NCBI RefSeq assembly: GCF_020360975.1
Contig: NW_025408670.1
Span: 1,054,001 to 1,118,000, forward strand
Source of the DNA: Hirsutella rhossiliensis
Lineage: Eukaryota > Ascomycota > Sordariomycetes > Hypocreales > Ophiocordycipitaceae
DNA: 64,000 nucleotides
Direction: 5' to 3'
The translations under genes were made by a program, and so were the position numbers. Below the pieces are notes generated by a model. That model did no database searches, was not told the DNA's origin, and saw only the letters and a list, made by a program, of their open reading frames with translations. Within the stretch, counting starts at the first letter, position 1. Each line of letters starts with the position of its first letter. Shown here one piece after another: positions 1 to 11,636 of this stretch.

Positions 1-2960
1 CTTCGATTTATTATTAATATTATTTCTTTATATTTTCGTTATATAGTATTATATCGGGGCTTAAGAGACTAATTTCTTATAGCTAATCGAAGATTTCTTA
101 TTTCTTAACGCTATATTATTTATATTATACTACTTTATAGTTAATTATATACTATACTTTATAATTCTATTCGTTTTCGTACTAAAGGTTAAGTTTTTAT
201 TCTATATCTTTCTATTTTATATATAGTATTTTTATATTAATTCTCCTTTAGTCGAATATAGCCTATAGCCTTTATATATATTACTAATAATCTTTTAATA
301 TACCGTTATAGCGTTTAGACTATACTTATACTTTTTTATATTTATAAACTTTATAGTTTAAGTATATATATTTATTATAATCTTCCTTATTATATTTAAC
401 TCGTTATATAAGTCTTTAAAAGATTAAGGGTTTAAATACCTTAAAGTAAGTAGCGTTATACTATTCTTTTATTTTAGTATATTTATAGATTTTATATATC
501 TCCGAAAGATATCTCGTTAATAAACTATAATTATCGCGGTATTTAAGTAGTATACTATAATTAGGTTCTAATAATATAACTTAGTTATTTAGGTAGCGTT
601 AATCGATTTTCTAGTAGTTTAGTTCTATACTTAGGTAGGGTTTTAAAAGTACTTATCCTTTAAACCTAACTAAGAAGGCGTTATATTATACCTTTATCTA
701 GAAGTATATTATATAATCTAGGTAGATATATAATATCTATAAAATATACTTATAGTGCTTATAAGTAAGTAGTATTTATAGATCGTCTTTAAATTCTCCT
801 TATAGTTACTATTCTTATTATAGAGCTATAAAGGTATCGACTATAACGATAGCTATAATATAGTCTCTTTTATATAGTGCCGGTTAATATTAAATTAATA
901 TAGCTTATCAGTTTTCTATAAGAATTTAAGGTATTTATTAGGTTCTAATTTTAAGTATTTCTTTAAATTCTTTAAAGTATAAAGCGTATTCTTTAATTAT
1001 AGCTTTTTCTCTTAGTAATAAAGGTAGTAATATAAGTTCGTTCTCGTCTTCTATTTCTCTAGGTATTTCTTATTCTTTAGAGCTTATATCGTCGATACTT
1101 TATTATTCCTCTTTAAGTTATTATCTAAGTTTCGTAAGTATAAGGGCTATATCTATATCTTCTTTATTATATTATTTATAGACTACCTATCGTTATTATC
1201 GATTTTTATTTTATATATCTTCTTAGAATCGTTTACCGTTCTTCCTAATCTAGTCTTAAGAGACTCCTTTAAGATAAGGGTATTCTAGTTCTACGAATTT
1301 AACTTATTTTTATATTTTAGGATCCCTTTATTATATTATTATAAGGGTTTTCTTTAGTAACTTTAAGAACTATCTAGTACTATTTTTATCGCTTAAGTAT
1401 ACTATATATTTATCGTCGTAGTATATAGTCTAACTAAGGAGTTTATACTTTAGTTCCTATCTATTAGTAGCGTTTAGGTATTTCTTACCTTCTAAGGCTA
1501 GTACCTAGTAGGTTTTCTTCTCCTTATAAGGTTATCTATATTCTTTAGAGTAATATCTAAGTTTCTTATAGTTAAAATACTTTCCTTTACTTTTTTATAT
1601 TACGTTTAAGTTTATCCTACCTAAGTTAGTTATATAGGTATAGGTAATAAGAGTTTTATACTTCTTTTTATAGTTAGCGCGTTAATTAAAGTTATTCCTA
1701 TAAGAAGGGTTTTAGTTTCCTCTTTCTTATTTCTTTTCTTAGCGTCGCGTATACTATCTATCGTCGATTTATACTACTATAGTAATATAGTCCGAGAGGG
1801 TATTAGGTCGATTTTCCTTATAGAGCTTATCCTTAACTTCTTCTTTAAGCCTATCGTAGAATTGTAATATAAGGGGTTTATCGTCCTAATTAAGCTTTAA
1901 GGTAACTTAATAGAACTTTATAGTATAATCTAATACTAAGATCCTTTATTAAAGTTCTTAAAGTTTCTATTTAGCTTTTTATTCCTTATTAGTTATTCTA
2001 AATACCTTTATAATAGCTTCTTTAAATCCTTAGAAACTAGTAAAGACTTTATCTATCTTATTATCTTATCGTACTAGTTAGTTATCGAGAAAGTCCCTTA
2101 TAATAGGTCTAAACTAAGTAAGTACCGTTCTAAATAAATAATTTCCTATATAAAGTACCTTTTCGACTAGGTCTAAGAGTTTAGTAAGGTAAAACCGGTA
2201 GTAGGCCTTAAGTTAGGTAAGAAAGTCTTAAAGCGTACTATAAGTACTATCGAATAGTCCTAGCTATTTTAGTTTAACTACTTCTCTAAGGTCCTTAACT
2301 TATCCGTTACCTCTTTTATTCCTAAGTAACTATACCTTATATCGAAGGATAATAATCTCGCGTATTATATCCTAAGGCGATATAGTAGCTCTAGAGTTAG
2401 TTAATCTAGCTTACTATATAGGTATATTAATAGTTACGATATTACTTAAAGTAACGCGGTATTATACTAAATAAGAGCTTTTAATATATAACGACTAGCG
2501 TTATTCTTAAGGGATAAACCTATTAAGGGGTTTATATTAATAGATATAATAGGGCGTGGTTTAAGTAATAATAAGTATATTACGTTAGTAATAAGTTAGA
2601 GGTTATAGACTATAGACTATAACTAGGTAATTAAGTAATCGGAATTAAAGATAAGATTATAATAAAGATCGTAATAATTATAATATATTAAAAGCTATCG
2701 AGCTATCTATTTAAAGGAGTAAAAGTAGGTAGCTATATATACTTATAGAGACTATCCTTAGATTATAGGCCTAGCTATAATCCCTAATATTAAATTATAT
2801 AGAGCGTAGTAATCTTATTAATCCTAGATCGCTTAGATCTCTACGATTTCCTCGATCCTATATCTATTAAATAGTTATACTAACTATTTATCCGTTAGAA
2901 CGTATTACGTACTTAACGCGGTCGACCGTTAGCGGCTTAGTAGCCGTGGTCGTAATAATA
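1..2960 (-). mobile_element. Gypsy-delta, LTR retrotransposon cut by the window edge
   Basis: The minus strand reads as the 5' half of a Gypsy element. From right to left it shows a gag region with a GLKEEVKD-like stretch (about 1,840-1,960), a zinc knuckle with its cysteines turned to tyrosine (about 1,560-1,610), a protease motif read as VLDS (about 1,365-1,385), and the linker before reverse transcriptase with a KTDKL-like motif (about 870-930). The rest of pol and the 3' LTR lie beyond position 1. The 5' LTR is taken as 2,487-2,960 because a near-identical solo copy lies at 42,279-42,748. All frames are broken by RIP-type stops. Confidence 0.75.
2487..2960 (-). repeat. LTR of Gypsy-delta (right, 5' LTR)
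   Basis: This segment of about 474 bp is repeated in inverse orientation at 42,279-42,748. Its ends read TATAACGAC and TAATAATA, consistent with TG..CA termini changed by RIP. It abuts Copia-2 sequence at 2,961, so Gypsy-delta probably inserted into Copia-2 copy A; the other flank lies outside the window, so the TSD cannot be tested. Confidence 0.7.
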
Positions 2961-3289
2961 TCCGGTCTAGTAGAAATAGCTAAAAAAAGTAAGGAGCTTA
3001 CCTTTTATTAATATTAGTATTTCTCTTACTCCCTAGCTTAAAAGGACGGATTAGGTAAAGGCTCTTTATCTAATATAAGTATAGAGGGAAGCTTCTTATC
3101 GAGGGAATTAAGGAGGAATTTATAAGCGACCTTATCGATATAGGCGTTTTAGGTAAGCTAGATAGTCCGTTAGGACCTATTTTAAAGGATTTATATCCCT
3201 AGGAACTACTTTAGCTCCCTTAGTTTAGTTATCTTATACCTTTATTATAGGCCTTATATAGCCTCCTTAGTAGCAGCTTCTTCCTTTTT

Positions 3290-3480
3290 TAGGTAGGCCT
3301 AGATAATATTATCGACGTAAAAGAAGACCGTGATTTTACCCTTCTATATTATATACGGTTCCTAAGGGAATTTCTTAAAGCCTAGGGCTTTAAGGGAACC
3401 TATTAAATACTATTACTATAAAAGGGGTAATCTTCGTAGTCCGTATAGAGCTTTCCTAAGCTATAGAACCTTTCCTAGCT
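3290..3480 (-). pseudogene. Copia-2 reverse transcriptase core relic
   Basis: Read on the minus strand, this stretch gives the two most diagnostic Copia reverse transcriptase motifs in the right order: the KALYGLR box upstream and FFYVDN downstream, where the second catalytic aspartate of YVDD is asparagine through a G-to-A change. Stops interrupt the frame. It is a non-functional remnant of the enzyme that copies element RNA into DNA. Confidence 0.8.
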
Positions 3481-6400
3481 ATTAGAAGCCTAGTAGAAAG
3501 CGTATATAGATAACTTCTTCTTCCTTAAGTAGGTAGTTAATAAAGGCGTTAACTATATCTATCTAATCGAGCTCGAGGTCGAATTCTACTACTATAGCTA
3601 TAAGGGTCTAAAAAGATATCCTTATTAAGGTAGTCGCCTTAGTAGGAAGATCCCCTTTTTCCTACTAGTTCCTATAAATAACTAGCTAGGCCTTATACTT
3701 TTAAAGGAAGCTATATTTATTAGTCTTATAGATAAAGACCTATTTATAGCTAAGGACTTATTTTCCTCTTACTTTTTCCTTAAGGACCTCTTTAAAAGAC
3801 ACTATCTCTTTATATAAGGCTAAGTAGTCTTTCTAGGCCTAGAAAAACTAGTCTTTAAAGGGGTGTCTTTCTAGCTACTTCTAGTTTACTAGTAGGTCTA
3901 GGAAGTCTCTTTTATATACCTTCCTTACTAATAGTAGCTTAAAAAGCCGGCCTACTATAAACGCTCTATAAGAACCGTCTTCTATTAGCGTTAGGTAGAA
4001 GTCGGAAAAACGATCGAAATAAGGGAGAGGTTAGTCTTCTTTAGTAACTATATCGGGCCCTATACCTTCCTTTACTTCTCGAAGTAGGGATAAAAAGGTA
4101 GCTAGGTAATCCTTTAAGAGAGGTGCCTTTCCTACCCCCTTAGGGGTCGAAATAGGAAGACTAATAGAGAAAGCTACTTCTAGATCTTCTTCTTATATAA
4201 GAGGAGGCGTAGGGAGGTACGCGTATTCTAACTCTACCGCTTTCCTATAGTCTCCTTCTTTATCTAGACTATCTAATCTAGTAGCTTCCTTTTCTTTTTC
4301 TTCTTTAAAGTTAGCGTTATCCTTAACTACTTTAACGTTAGTTTCTTCTTCCGTTTTCTTATCTAGGACCTCTTCTTATAACTACTAGGAAGGGGGGATT
4401 TAGATCTTCTAAATTAGCTATCGTTATAAGAGTAAGAAGGGCTATTAATCCTACTTTCTATTAAAGAAGCTAGATTTATCGAAAATTATATCCTTAGTTA
4501 AAATAACCTTCTATAAAAGAGGAATCTAGATCTAGAAGATACTTATAGAATTATAACTAATAAGGTAACTAATAAAGGCTCTAGGATTAAGCTTTCTTTT
4601 CTTCTTCCTTTTTAGCTATATATTAGTAGTTATAGCGTATGCCTTATAGCTATAGGTATAAAGGTAGGCTAGCGAGGCCCTCTTCTTCGTAAAGAGCTTA
4701 AGGGGGGATTTCTAGTTTATTCCTTAAGTAGTCCCTCTAGGGTCCTTAAGGTCCTAAGGGGTCCGGTTCCGAAGGTAATAGGCGGTCTTAACGACTTCCC
4801 TTTAAAGGTCGTATAGAAGCCTCGTAGTAAGTCTTATTATACGGGCCCTTTTTATTATAGCACCCCTTAATCTTTCTGCCCCTCCGTTCTAGGCCTAGGT
4901 ATTCGGTGTTAATAGGAAGGGTAAAATGCCCCTTTTTTAAAGCTAATTTAAGATATCCTTTATAAATAGCTCTCCGTTAAACTATATCTTTTTTATCTTA
5001 TAGCTAAAGTAGGATTTTATCTAGTTAACGAAGTCCTAGAGGGCAAACTAGTTATACTTACTTAGGTAGGTCTATAAGAAATAGGGGAAAACTATCCCTA
5101 AAAAAGCGTCTATAAAAAATATTACCTTAATAAAGCTTTCCTAGTCCTTAGAGACGTCGGTCTAATTAACATAAATTTCCTTATATAGCTAGTCTAGCCG
5201 TAAAGGCGTTCGTCTAGAAATTCGTCTCTTAGTCTTTCCTTAGCTATAGTATTTATATTCGACGGTCTTTAGGCCCCTTATTTATACGCCCTATTATTAG
5301 CCTAGCTTATATAAAGCTAGGGGGCCTAGGTAACTAAGTCGTACGTACTAAAGAAGACCGTCTCCTTAGGCTACTAAAAGAGGGTCCTTTATAGTAGACC
5401 TATTCCTCCTAGTAGGGAAAGCTAACTTTTTAAGAGATTCCTTCCTAAGGATAGGTTAGAATTCGAGAATAAATTAACCGAATTTTTCCTTAATAAGCCC
5501 GATAGTCTAATTCTTCTAGGCTAGCCTCGTAGGCTTAGACGTCGTATCCTAGAAGATTCCTTCTTCTTAAAGAAGGCGGAAGGAAATTAAGCTCGTTAAA
5601 AATCAAGGGTAAAAAGCTACCCTTTTTCGTCGAAGAATTCGTATAGACCTATTAGGTAATTTTATCGTGAAATTCACCCTTCTATATCCCTCTATCCGTA
5701 CGGTTAATTCCCTAGCAATAAGGTATTCCTTCCGTGCCTTCTTAAAGGACCGGAATCGTAAGAGTATATTATAGATATTAAGGGAAGCACTAAAGTTAAG
5801 GATAGCTAATTTTCGTAGGGGATAGTTAGATAGTCTTAACGGGTGGTCTTACTAATCCGTAGGGAAGATAAAGGCCGGATTTACTATACTAACGATTTTT
5901 CCTTAAATTTACGGCTCGAATAAAGGCAATAGCGTTAGTTGCTATTTCTTAGCAACCTAAATCTCGTCTATCTTCTTCTATAATAAGGGGTCCTCCTTAA
6001 GAGACTATTATACTATTTCTTATAGCCTCTTTAAAGGGTTAATTCCTTTAGGTTGGTTTTCCTCGAAAACCTACTAGTAGTCTTCTAGCCGATAGGGCTT
6101 TTTATATACTTAGTAGGTAGGTCGATTCCTCCTTATACGTTATCTCTTTAAGGAATCCTCGTCCTAGTCTAGAAGGTCTACTTAAAAACCCCCCCTTTTT
6201 ACCCCTTATTATTAATTTTAACGAGGTTCGATTTTAACTAGTTCCCTAATTTTTTAACTAACGGACTAAAAGGTCTATTAGGGGACTAGTCGGGCCGGTC
6301 TAACTAACGGGACCGGGGCCGGGCCCGGAGTAAGAGGCGGAGCTAGGGCCGGGCCTAGGGCAGCCGTTAAAGACAGTATTAATGCTCTTAAGGGAGGAGG

Positions 6401-7351
6401 AGCCGGAGGGGCAACAGCCGTAGCAGCAGTAGCGGGAACCGTAGTAATAGGGGCTATAGCGGCTATAGGGGCAGTAGGTCGAGCCGTCTAGGTCGAGTAC
6501 TAGCTATAAAGGAATAAGACTACTTATTATTATACCTTAGTAGCTTCTTTATCTAGTTCCTAGCTAGCTTCTTAAAATATAGTTAAGTAACCGTTACTAA
6601 TAGGCTTTATTAGTAGAGATATATCCCGTAGCTACTAGCTAGAAAGAGCTTCTATAAGGAAGTATTAGTTAGCTTCCTTAAGGATTTCTTCCTACTTAGC
6701 TAGCTACGAAGAAGCTAGTAGATTCCTAGTAGAAAAGGCTCCTAGGTAGGCCGTATAGGTCTTCTTAATACGGTTAGTTATATAGCCCCTTAAGGGAGCT
6801 ATCGAGGTCTCGAGCTTTAAAAGCTACTACCTAGGAGTCTCTTCCTCTTAAAGAGAGATTAGCTTCGCGGCACTAATAGATTCCGTTATTACCGTACGAG
6901 CAGCAGTTAGTAGCTTCGTCTCGTAAAGGTATTCCTTATAATAACTCTCGTAGTTACCTAAGGTAGTAGAAAAAGCTCTCTATTATATAGAGGTTAGCTT
7001 AGAGAAGAGGGAAGCTCCCTCTATAAATTCCGTTGCCCTAGGATAAAGAGGGGGCTCGAGAGGGTCTTACTTATTAGAGAAGATTAAATTATAGATAGTT
7101 CTATCTATACGAGCCCGTAGCTCCTTTACCTACTTATCTTAATCTTAGGGCTCTATAAGAATCGTCCTACGGACTATAGGGGTAGTAGAGGAGTCGTTTT
7201 TCGATATTATTATAGGAGAGGGGGTAGAAAAGTTAGTTAAAAATCGGCTTTTCTAGTAAGAGGGGTAAAAGGAAGCTATAAGGGATATAAGAAAGGTACC
7301 TTTTATAGTAGCTAGAAGGTATAGGAATTCTATTCCTCCTAGGCTTATAAC

Positions 7352-7837
7352 TCTCGCGAAGAGAGATACGAGAAGTATATATAAAATATATAAAGGTAAA
7401 ATTAAAAGTAAGGGGTTAGATAGGTAGGGTAGAGAGATATAATTCTTATAGGAGCAGTAATAAAGGTAGGGGAGTAATTATTATACTGCCTTAATTATCC
7501 TTCTTTCCTCTATCTAACGCCCCTCTTTATACTTATCTAGTATCTTAATTAATAAAGAAGATCCTACTTAAAGAAGCTATTAATATCCTTTTAACTACCG
7601 AGCTTTTTACTGGTTTTTTCCTTCTTTTCTAGCCGTTACCGGTATATCCGTCTTATCTCTCGCTACCTCTATAAGAAGCTATCGCTACTTCTGCTTCCCC
7701 TTATACCCCTACCCTCCTTTCTATACTTCTTTTTAGCTCCTTCTTCCTTCTTCTATACCGGGTGTTTTTAGCTTCCTTAGTCCCTCTTACTAAGGGATAT
7801 CTCCGAGAACTACGAAATTAAGCTACGCTTCGCGATA
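7352..7837 (-). repeat. 5' LTR of Copia-2 copy A
   Basis: A segment of about 486 bp whose ends read TCTCGCGA on the left and TCGCGATA on the right, consistent with an original TGTCGCGA..TCGCGACA inverted terminus. It is repeated at 8,049-8,400 joined to 23,330-23,452 and at 42,258-42,278 joined to 42,749-43,208. Immediately to the left, on the minus strand, lies GTTATAAGCC, a candidate primer-binding site also seen in Copia-1 and in the small TRIM elements. Confidence 0.8.
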
Positions 7838-8048
7838 TAAGCTACTCCTTCCCTACTAAAATACTAGTACGCTCTATCTACTATATATATACGCTATAAG
7901 GGTATTATCCTTATCCTTAGTTAATATAGTTAAGCGTCCTTAACCTTAAGTAAATAAGTTCTTTAAAGAATAGATAGCCCTTTTAATAGCGCTTTTATTT
8001 ACTTTATACTTAGAAACCGTTTTATAGATAGAAAGGGGGGTTTATTAT
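7838..8048. other. Unassigned spacer between the two Copia-2 copies
   Basis: About 210 bp of RIP-mutated DNA separate the right end of Copia-2 copy A from the left LTR of copy B. No repeat elsewhere in the window matches it by eye. It may be the older target sequence into which both copies inserted. Confidence 0.4.
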
Positions 8049-8400
8049 TCTTATAAAAAGAGATATAAGAAGTATATAAAAATATATAAAGGTAAAATTA
8101 AAAGTAAGGGGTTAGATAGGTAGGGCAAAGATATTTAATTCTTATAAGGATAGTAATTAAGGTAAGGGAGTAATTATTATATTACCTTAATTATCTTTCT
8201 TTCCTTTATCTAATACCTTTCTTTATACTTAATTAATATCTTTATTAATAAAGAAGATCCTACTTAAAAAAGCTATTAATATCCTCTTAATTACTATATT
8301 TACCGGTTTTTTCCCCCTCTTTTCTAGCTATTACTAGTATATCTATCTTATCTTTAGCTACCTTTATAAGAAGCTATTACTACTTTTACTTCCTTTTATA
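8049..8400 (-). repeat. 3' LTR of Copia-2 copy B, first part
   Basis: This matches positions 7,352-7,700 of the copy A LTR. It stops at TTATA (8,396-8,400), which is repeated at 23,325-23,329, directly after the right LTR of Gypsy-gamma. The LTR then resumes at 23,330. TTATA is therefore the target-site duplication of Gypsy-gamma. Confidence 0.85.
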
Positions 8401-8657
8401 TATAATAGAATATCTATTATAATATAATTAGTTAAGTAGTAGAGATAGCTAGAGGTACTATACTATATATATTATATTCTCCTTATTATAAGACTAAAGC
8501 TTATAAAAAGAAAGATCTTTCTTCTTTAGTTAAAGTAGTAAGTAGTTTATAACTTATAAGTAAGGTAAGTATAATTCCCTACTAATACCCTACTAATATA
8601 TTAATATTATATACCTAAGCGCTTTATTAGCTTATACCTCTTAGTAGCGCTCTTATA
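8401..8657 (-). repeat. 3' LTR of Gypsy-gamma
   Basis: 257 bp, beginning TATAATAG and ending CTCTTATA, the RIP-altered form of TG..CA ends. The matching right LTR is 23,068-23,324. A third copy is a solo LTR in the opposite orientation at 11,380-11,636, with the same length of 257 bp. Confidence 0.9.
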
Positions 8658-8690
8658 ATTATCTCCCCTCCTCTATAAATATCTTAACTA
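8658..8690 (-). promoter_or_regulatory. Polypurine tract of Gypsy-gamma
   Basis: Directly inside the left LTR, the minus strand reads a purine run GAGGAGGGGAGA. A polypurine tract next to the 3' LTR primes plus-strand DNA synthesis in LTR elements. It fixes the element's orientation as minus. Confidence 0.65.
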
Positions 8691-9059
8691 TATCTTTAAT
8701 ATATATTACTTTCGCTATACTATATATATTTAGTTAGGAAAAGAGGTAGTTTTAGTTATATATTATATATATATACCTATATAAGTATATATTAGTCTAT
8801 ACTCTATAACGTTAATAGTTATTATACTAGTAGTTACCGCTAAGTAACTATTATAGTATTGCTTATATATTAGCTATATAACTATAATATAAAAAGTATA
8901 TATATATATCTCTTACTTTTTTTAATTTCTTTTCGTCTTTAACTCTTTTACTTATAATTACTATAGAGTTTTATCCCTTTTTTTATTAATTCCTTATACC
9001 TTTTTATATTACTTTTTATTAACGATTTATTAATAATAATACCTTCTATATTAAAAAAG

Positions 9060-9346
9060 ATAAAGAACTATAACGCTAATTTCCTATACTATATATAAGA
9101 GTAGGTAGCGGCGGGTTTACCTTTAAAGTATAAGCGATCGGCTTAAAAGTCCCGCGGTAATACTAGTTCCCCCTTAGTAAAGAAAGCTAAGAAAGGTATA
9201 AGGGAATCCTAGTCTTAGGAGACTCCTAGTCTAGGACCTAATATTAGCGAGGGTTATACCCTTATTAAGCTACTAAATACTTTAACTTTAATAATTAATA
9301 ATCCTACCTTTATAGGCTAGGAAACTTATAAGTCTATTACCTTTAT
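9060..9346 (+). pseudogene. Antisense reading frame of Gypsy-gamma, 5' part
   Basis: Lying between the pol end and the 3' LTR of Gypsy-gamma, but on the opposite strand, one plus-strand frame reads as plausible protein with stops of TAA/TAG type only. The frame runs into the left end of Copia-1 and continues without a shift after it (16,041 onward) when the duplicated target is counted once. I do not recognise the product. A chance frame in AT-rich DNA is possible, because another frame here has fewer stops. Confidence 0.35.
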
Positions 9347-9913
9347 CTTAAGGTATATAAGTAAAAGCGGAATTTTAGGAAGTTAAGGAATTATATAAGA
9401 CTATATAATAGAAGGGAAGAAGGAGTATAAGGTAGGAATTTTAACGGAATTTATTAGTAGTATATTAGTATATAGAAGAGGTATTAAAGTTAACAATTCT
9501 ATCCTTATCTACTAGCGGACATGCTATCTTATATAAATAATTATAGCTAAATAAAAGAACCTTTCGGGACCGTATTTAGACTGCTATATAGCCCTAAGAC
9601 TAAGGAATTTAGTAATACCTCGAGTATATCTAGAATTGTCTTAGTTCTACTAATATTTATATTTAAAGGAGGTTAGTCGCGCTAGTATTCTTAAGAGGTC
9701 TTAGCTAGTATTCTAAGCTAGCTCTATTTCTTTGATTCTTAATTATATAATAACCGGTAACCCGTTTAATATATAATAATATATAAAATAACGAGCGATT
9801 CGTATTCTATAATATAGGATTTTATCTATAATTAATATACTACTTATTAGCTTATATAATCGGGAGAGTATATTATAGCTGCTTTATTTATAGTAGGAAC
9901 ACCGTTCCTTATA
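9347..9913 (-). repeat. 3' LTR of Copia-1
   Basis: 567 bp, direct repeat of 15,474-16,040 with mostly C/T and G/A differences. A third copy, in reverse orientation and less mutated, is the solo LTR at 25,818-26,385. On the minus strand it starts TATAAGGAACGG and ends CCTTAAG. Confidence 0.93.
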
Positions 9914-10513
9914 GCCTCCCTTAAAGAGTAGATTTATATACTCTTTACTAATTTATTTATAGTAGTATATATATAGGGTAAAAACCTAATTTAGGAAAAC
10001 TACTCTTATACCTTAATAAGATATATAAAACCTTATTCTTTCTTAAGAAAAAGAATCCTTAGGTATATACTAATAGAAAAATCTATAGTAGGAAAAATCT
10101 ATAGTTATAATAATTATTTATAGGATAACCTTATATAAGGTAAAACCTATTATTACTAGGAAAATCTTAATAGATAAAAACCTAGTAAATATTTCTCTAG
10201 GAAACTAAAAAAAAAGGAAAAACCTAGTTAGGGAAAGATATAAAAAGTATAAGAAATATCTAAAAACCCCTTTTAATTGCTTAGGAACTAATTTTAAGGA
10301 TAGACCGTCTTTAAATTTATAGAGTAATCTAGGTCTTAATCCCTTAGTAAAAATTTTAGCTATATTATCTTTTAATTTAATATAAAGAACTTTAATTTCC
10401 CCTTTTCTTATACTAGTTTTAGTATAGTAATAGGCTAATCTTATATACTTAGACCTTTTATAAAATTCTAGATTTTCTACTAATTTAATAGTAGTAGTAT
10501 TATCTATTAAAAT

Positions 10514-10887
10514 TATCGCGTATACTATATACGTTAATTAACGCTATCGCTTATATCTAATAGGCGGCTATATCTTTTTCGTGATAGTTATAAGCCCGGG
10601 CGGAGGGGTTACCCCTCCGGGAACTTCCCGGTGACTGCGCACGCACTTCTTCTAGCTAGCCTAGCGCGCACTACCCGAAAGGCCCGTGGTTCGAGTCCCG
10701 CTAGCGCAATTAAGCGCGGTTTCAGCATAGGGCCTGCCTATATAAAAATTCCCGCTATAGTCTAGGATATCTAGGTATCCTAGGACGAATTAACCCGATA
10801 TCCCTAAGGGGGTATATCGCGTATAATATATACGTTAATTAACGCTGTCGCTTATATCTAATAGGCGGCTATATCTTTTTCGTAATA
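10514..10887 (+). mobile_element. TRIM-A, small non-coding LTR element with tRNA-like core
   Basis: Two 73-bp direct repeats (10,514-10,586 and 10,815-10,887) flank a 228-bp GC-rich core. The 5-bp sequence AAAAT is duplicated exactly on both sides (10,509-10,513 and 10,888-10,892). The repeats begin TATCGCG and end CGTGATA or CGTAATA, as RIP-altered TGTC..GACA would. GTTATAAGCCCGGG right after the first repeat matches the primer-binding site of Copia-1, and AAGGGGGTA right before the second repeat looks like a polypurine tract. The core holds GGTTCGAGTCC (10,688-10,698), a near-perfect Pol III B-box. No protein is encoded. Architecture fits a terminal-repeat retrotransposon in miniature. Confidence 0.8.
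10631..10703 (+). other. tRNA-like segment within TRIM-A
   Basis: A stretch of about 73 bases runs from TGCGCACGCA to CTAGCGCA and ends with a consensus B-box. Four or five acceptor-type pairs can form between the ends, but three of the five T-stem pairs are lost, so it is a degenerate tRNA-derived sequence, not a working tRNA gene. The B-box is kept in TRIM-B (minus strand, about 21,290-21,305), which argues for a shared function or origin. Confidence 0.45.
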
Positions 10888-11379
10888 AAAATAAGAGGTA
10901 TAGTATTAAGAATCTTAATAAATAGATCCTTAATAATATATTTAAAAAGTATATTTAAATAAATAGCTTTTTTATTTACCTCCTTAAGGCTAATATACTC
11001 TACTTTATAAGTAGAAAGGGTAATAGCTTTCTACTTAAAGTAAGCCTAGCTTATTATATTATTATATATATAAGAATAGTAACTAGAAAAGGATTTTCCG
11101 TCTATTAAATCCGACGCTTAGCTAGAGTTAGTAAAACCATTTATATATAGATAGGTAAAAGGGATATTATAATTATATTTAATCTTTAGGCTAGGGAATT
11201 TATTTAAATATTTCTAAATTATATTTATTACTTTAAAATACGTTTAGTTAAGCTTACCCGCGAATCTAGTATAGGAAATTATAGAATATAAGATATCTAG
11301 CTTAGTAAATAGGGCTAAGTATAATAAAGATCCTATTTCTTTTTAAAATTATAATATATCTTTCTTAAAGGTAATTCCT

Positions 11380-11636
11380 TATAAGAGCGCTACTAAGAAG
11401 TACGGGCTAATAAAGTACTTAGGTACGTAGTACTAATATATCGGTAGGGTATCGGTAGGGAATTATACCTACCCCGCTTATATATTATAGACTACTCGCT
11501 ACTTTAACTAAAGAGGAGAAATCTCTCTTCTTATAAGTTTTAGTCTTATAATAAGGAGAATATAATATATATAGCGTAGTACCTCTAGCTATCTCTACTA
11601 CCTAACTAATCGTACCGTAATATATATTCCCTTATA
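11380..11636 (+). repeat. Solo LTR of the Gypsy-gamma family inside Copia-1
   Basis: 257 bp, inverse copy of 8,401-8,657, starting TATAAGAGCGC and ending CCCTTATA. Flanks are TTCCT (11,375-11,379) and TTTCT (11,637-11,641), a 5-bp duplication with one C-to-T change. It arose by recombination between the LTRs of a later Gypsy-gamma family insertion. Confidence 0.88.

Larger units (their letters stand above)
2961..7837 (-). mobile_element. Copia-2 copy A (truncated Copia retrotransposon)
   Basis: The minus strand carries Copia pol relics: an FFYVDN reverse transcriptase active-site remnant (about 3,310-3,335, from FFYVDD) and a KALYGLR motif (about 3,440-3,465), with integrase and gag regions further right and a 5' LTR at 7,352-7,837. 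The order on the minus strand is LTR, gag, protease, integrase, reverse transcriptase, as in Copia. The RNase H end is missing at 2,961, where Gypsy-delta abuts. The same sequence recurs in pieces at 23,453-24,957, 27,085-28,084 and 40,645-42,257 (copy B). Family membership is well supported; exact domain borders are not. Confidence 0.8.

Noticed and set aside
10631..10703. Functional tRNA gene
   Set aside because: The B-box and length fit, but three of five T-stem pairs and two acceptor pairs fail, and it lies inside a TRIM.
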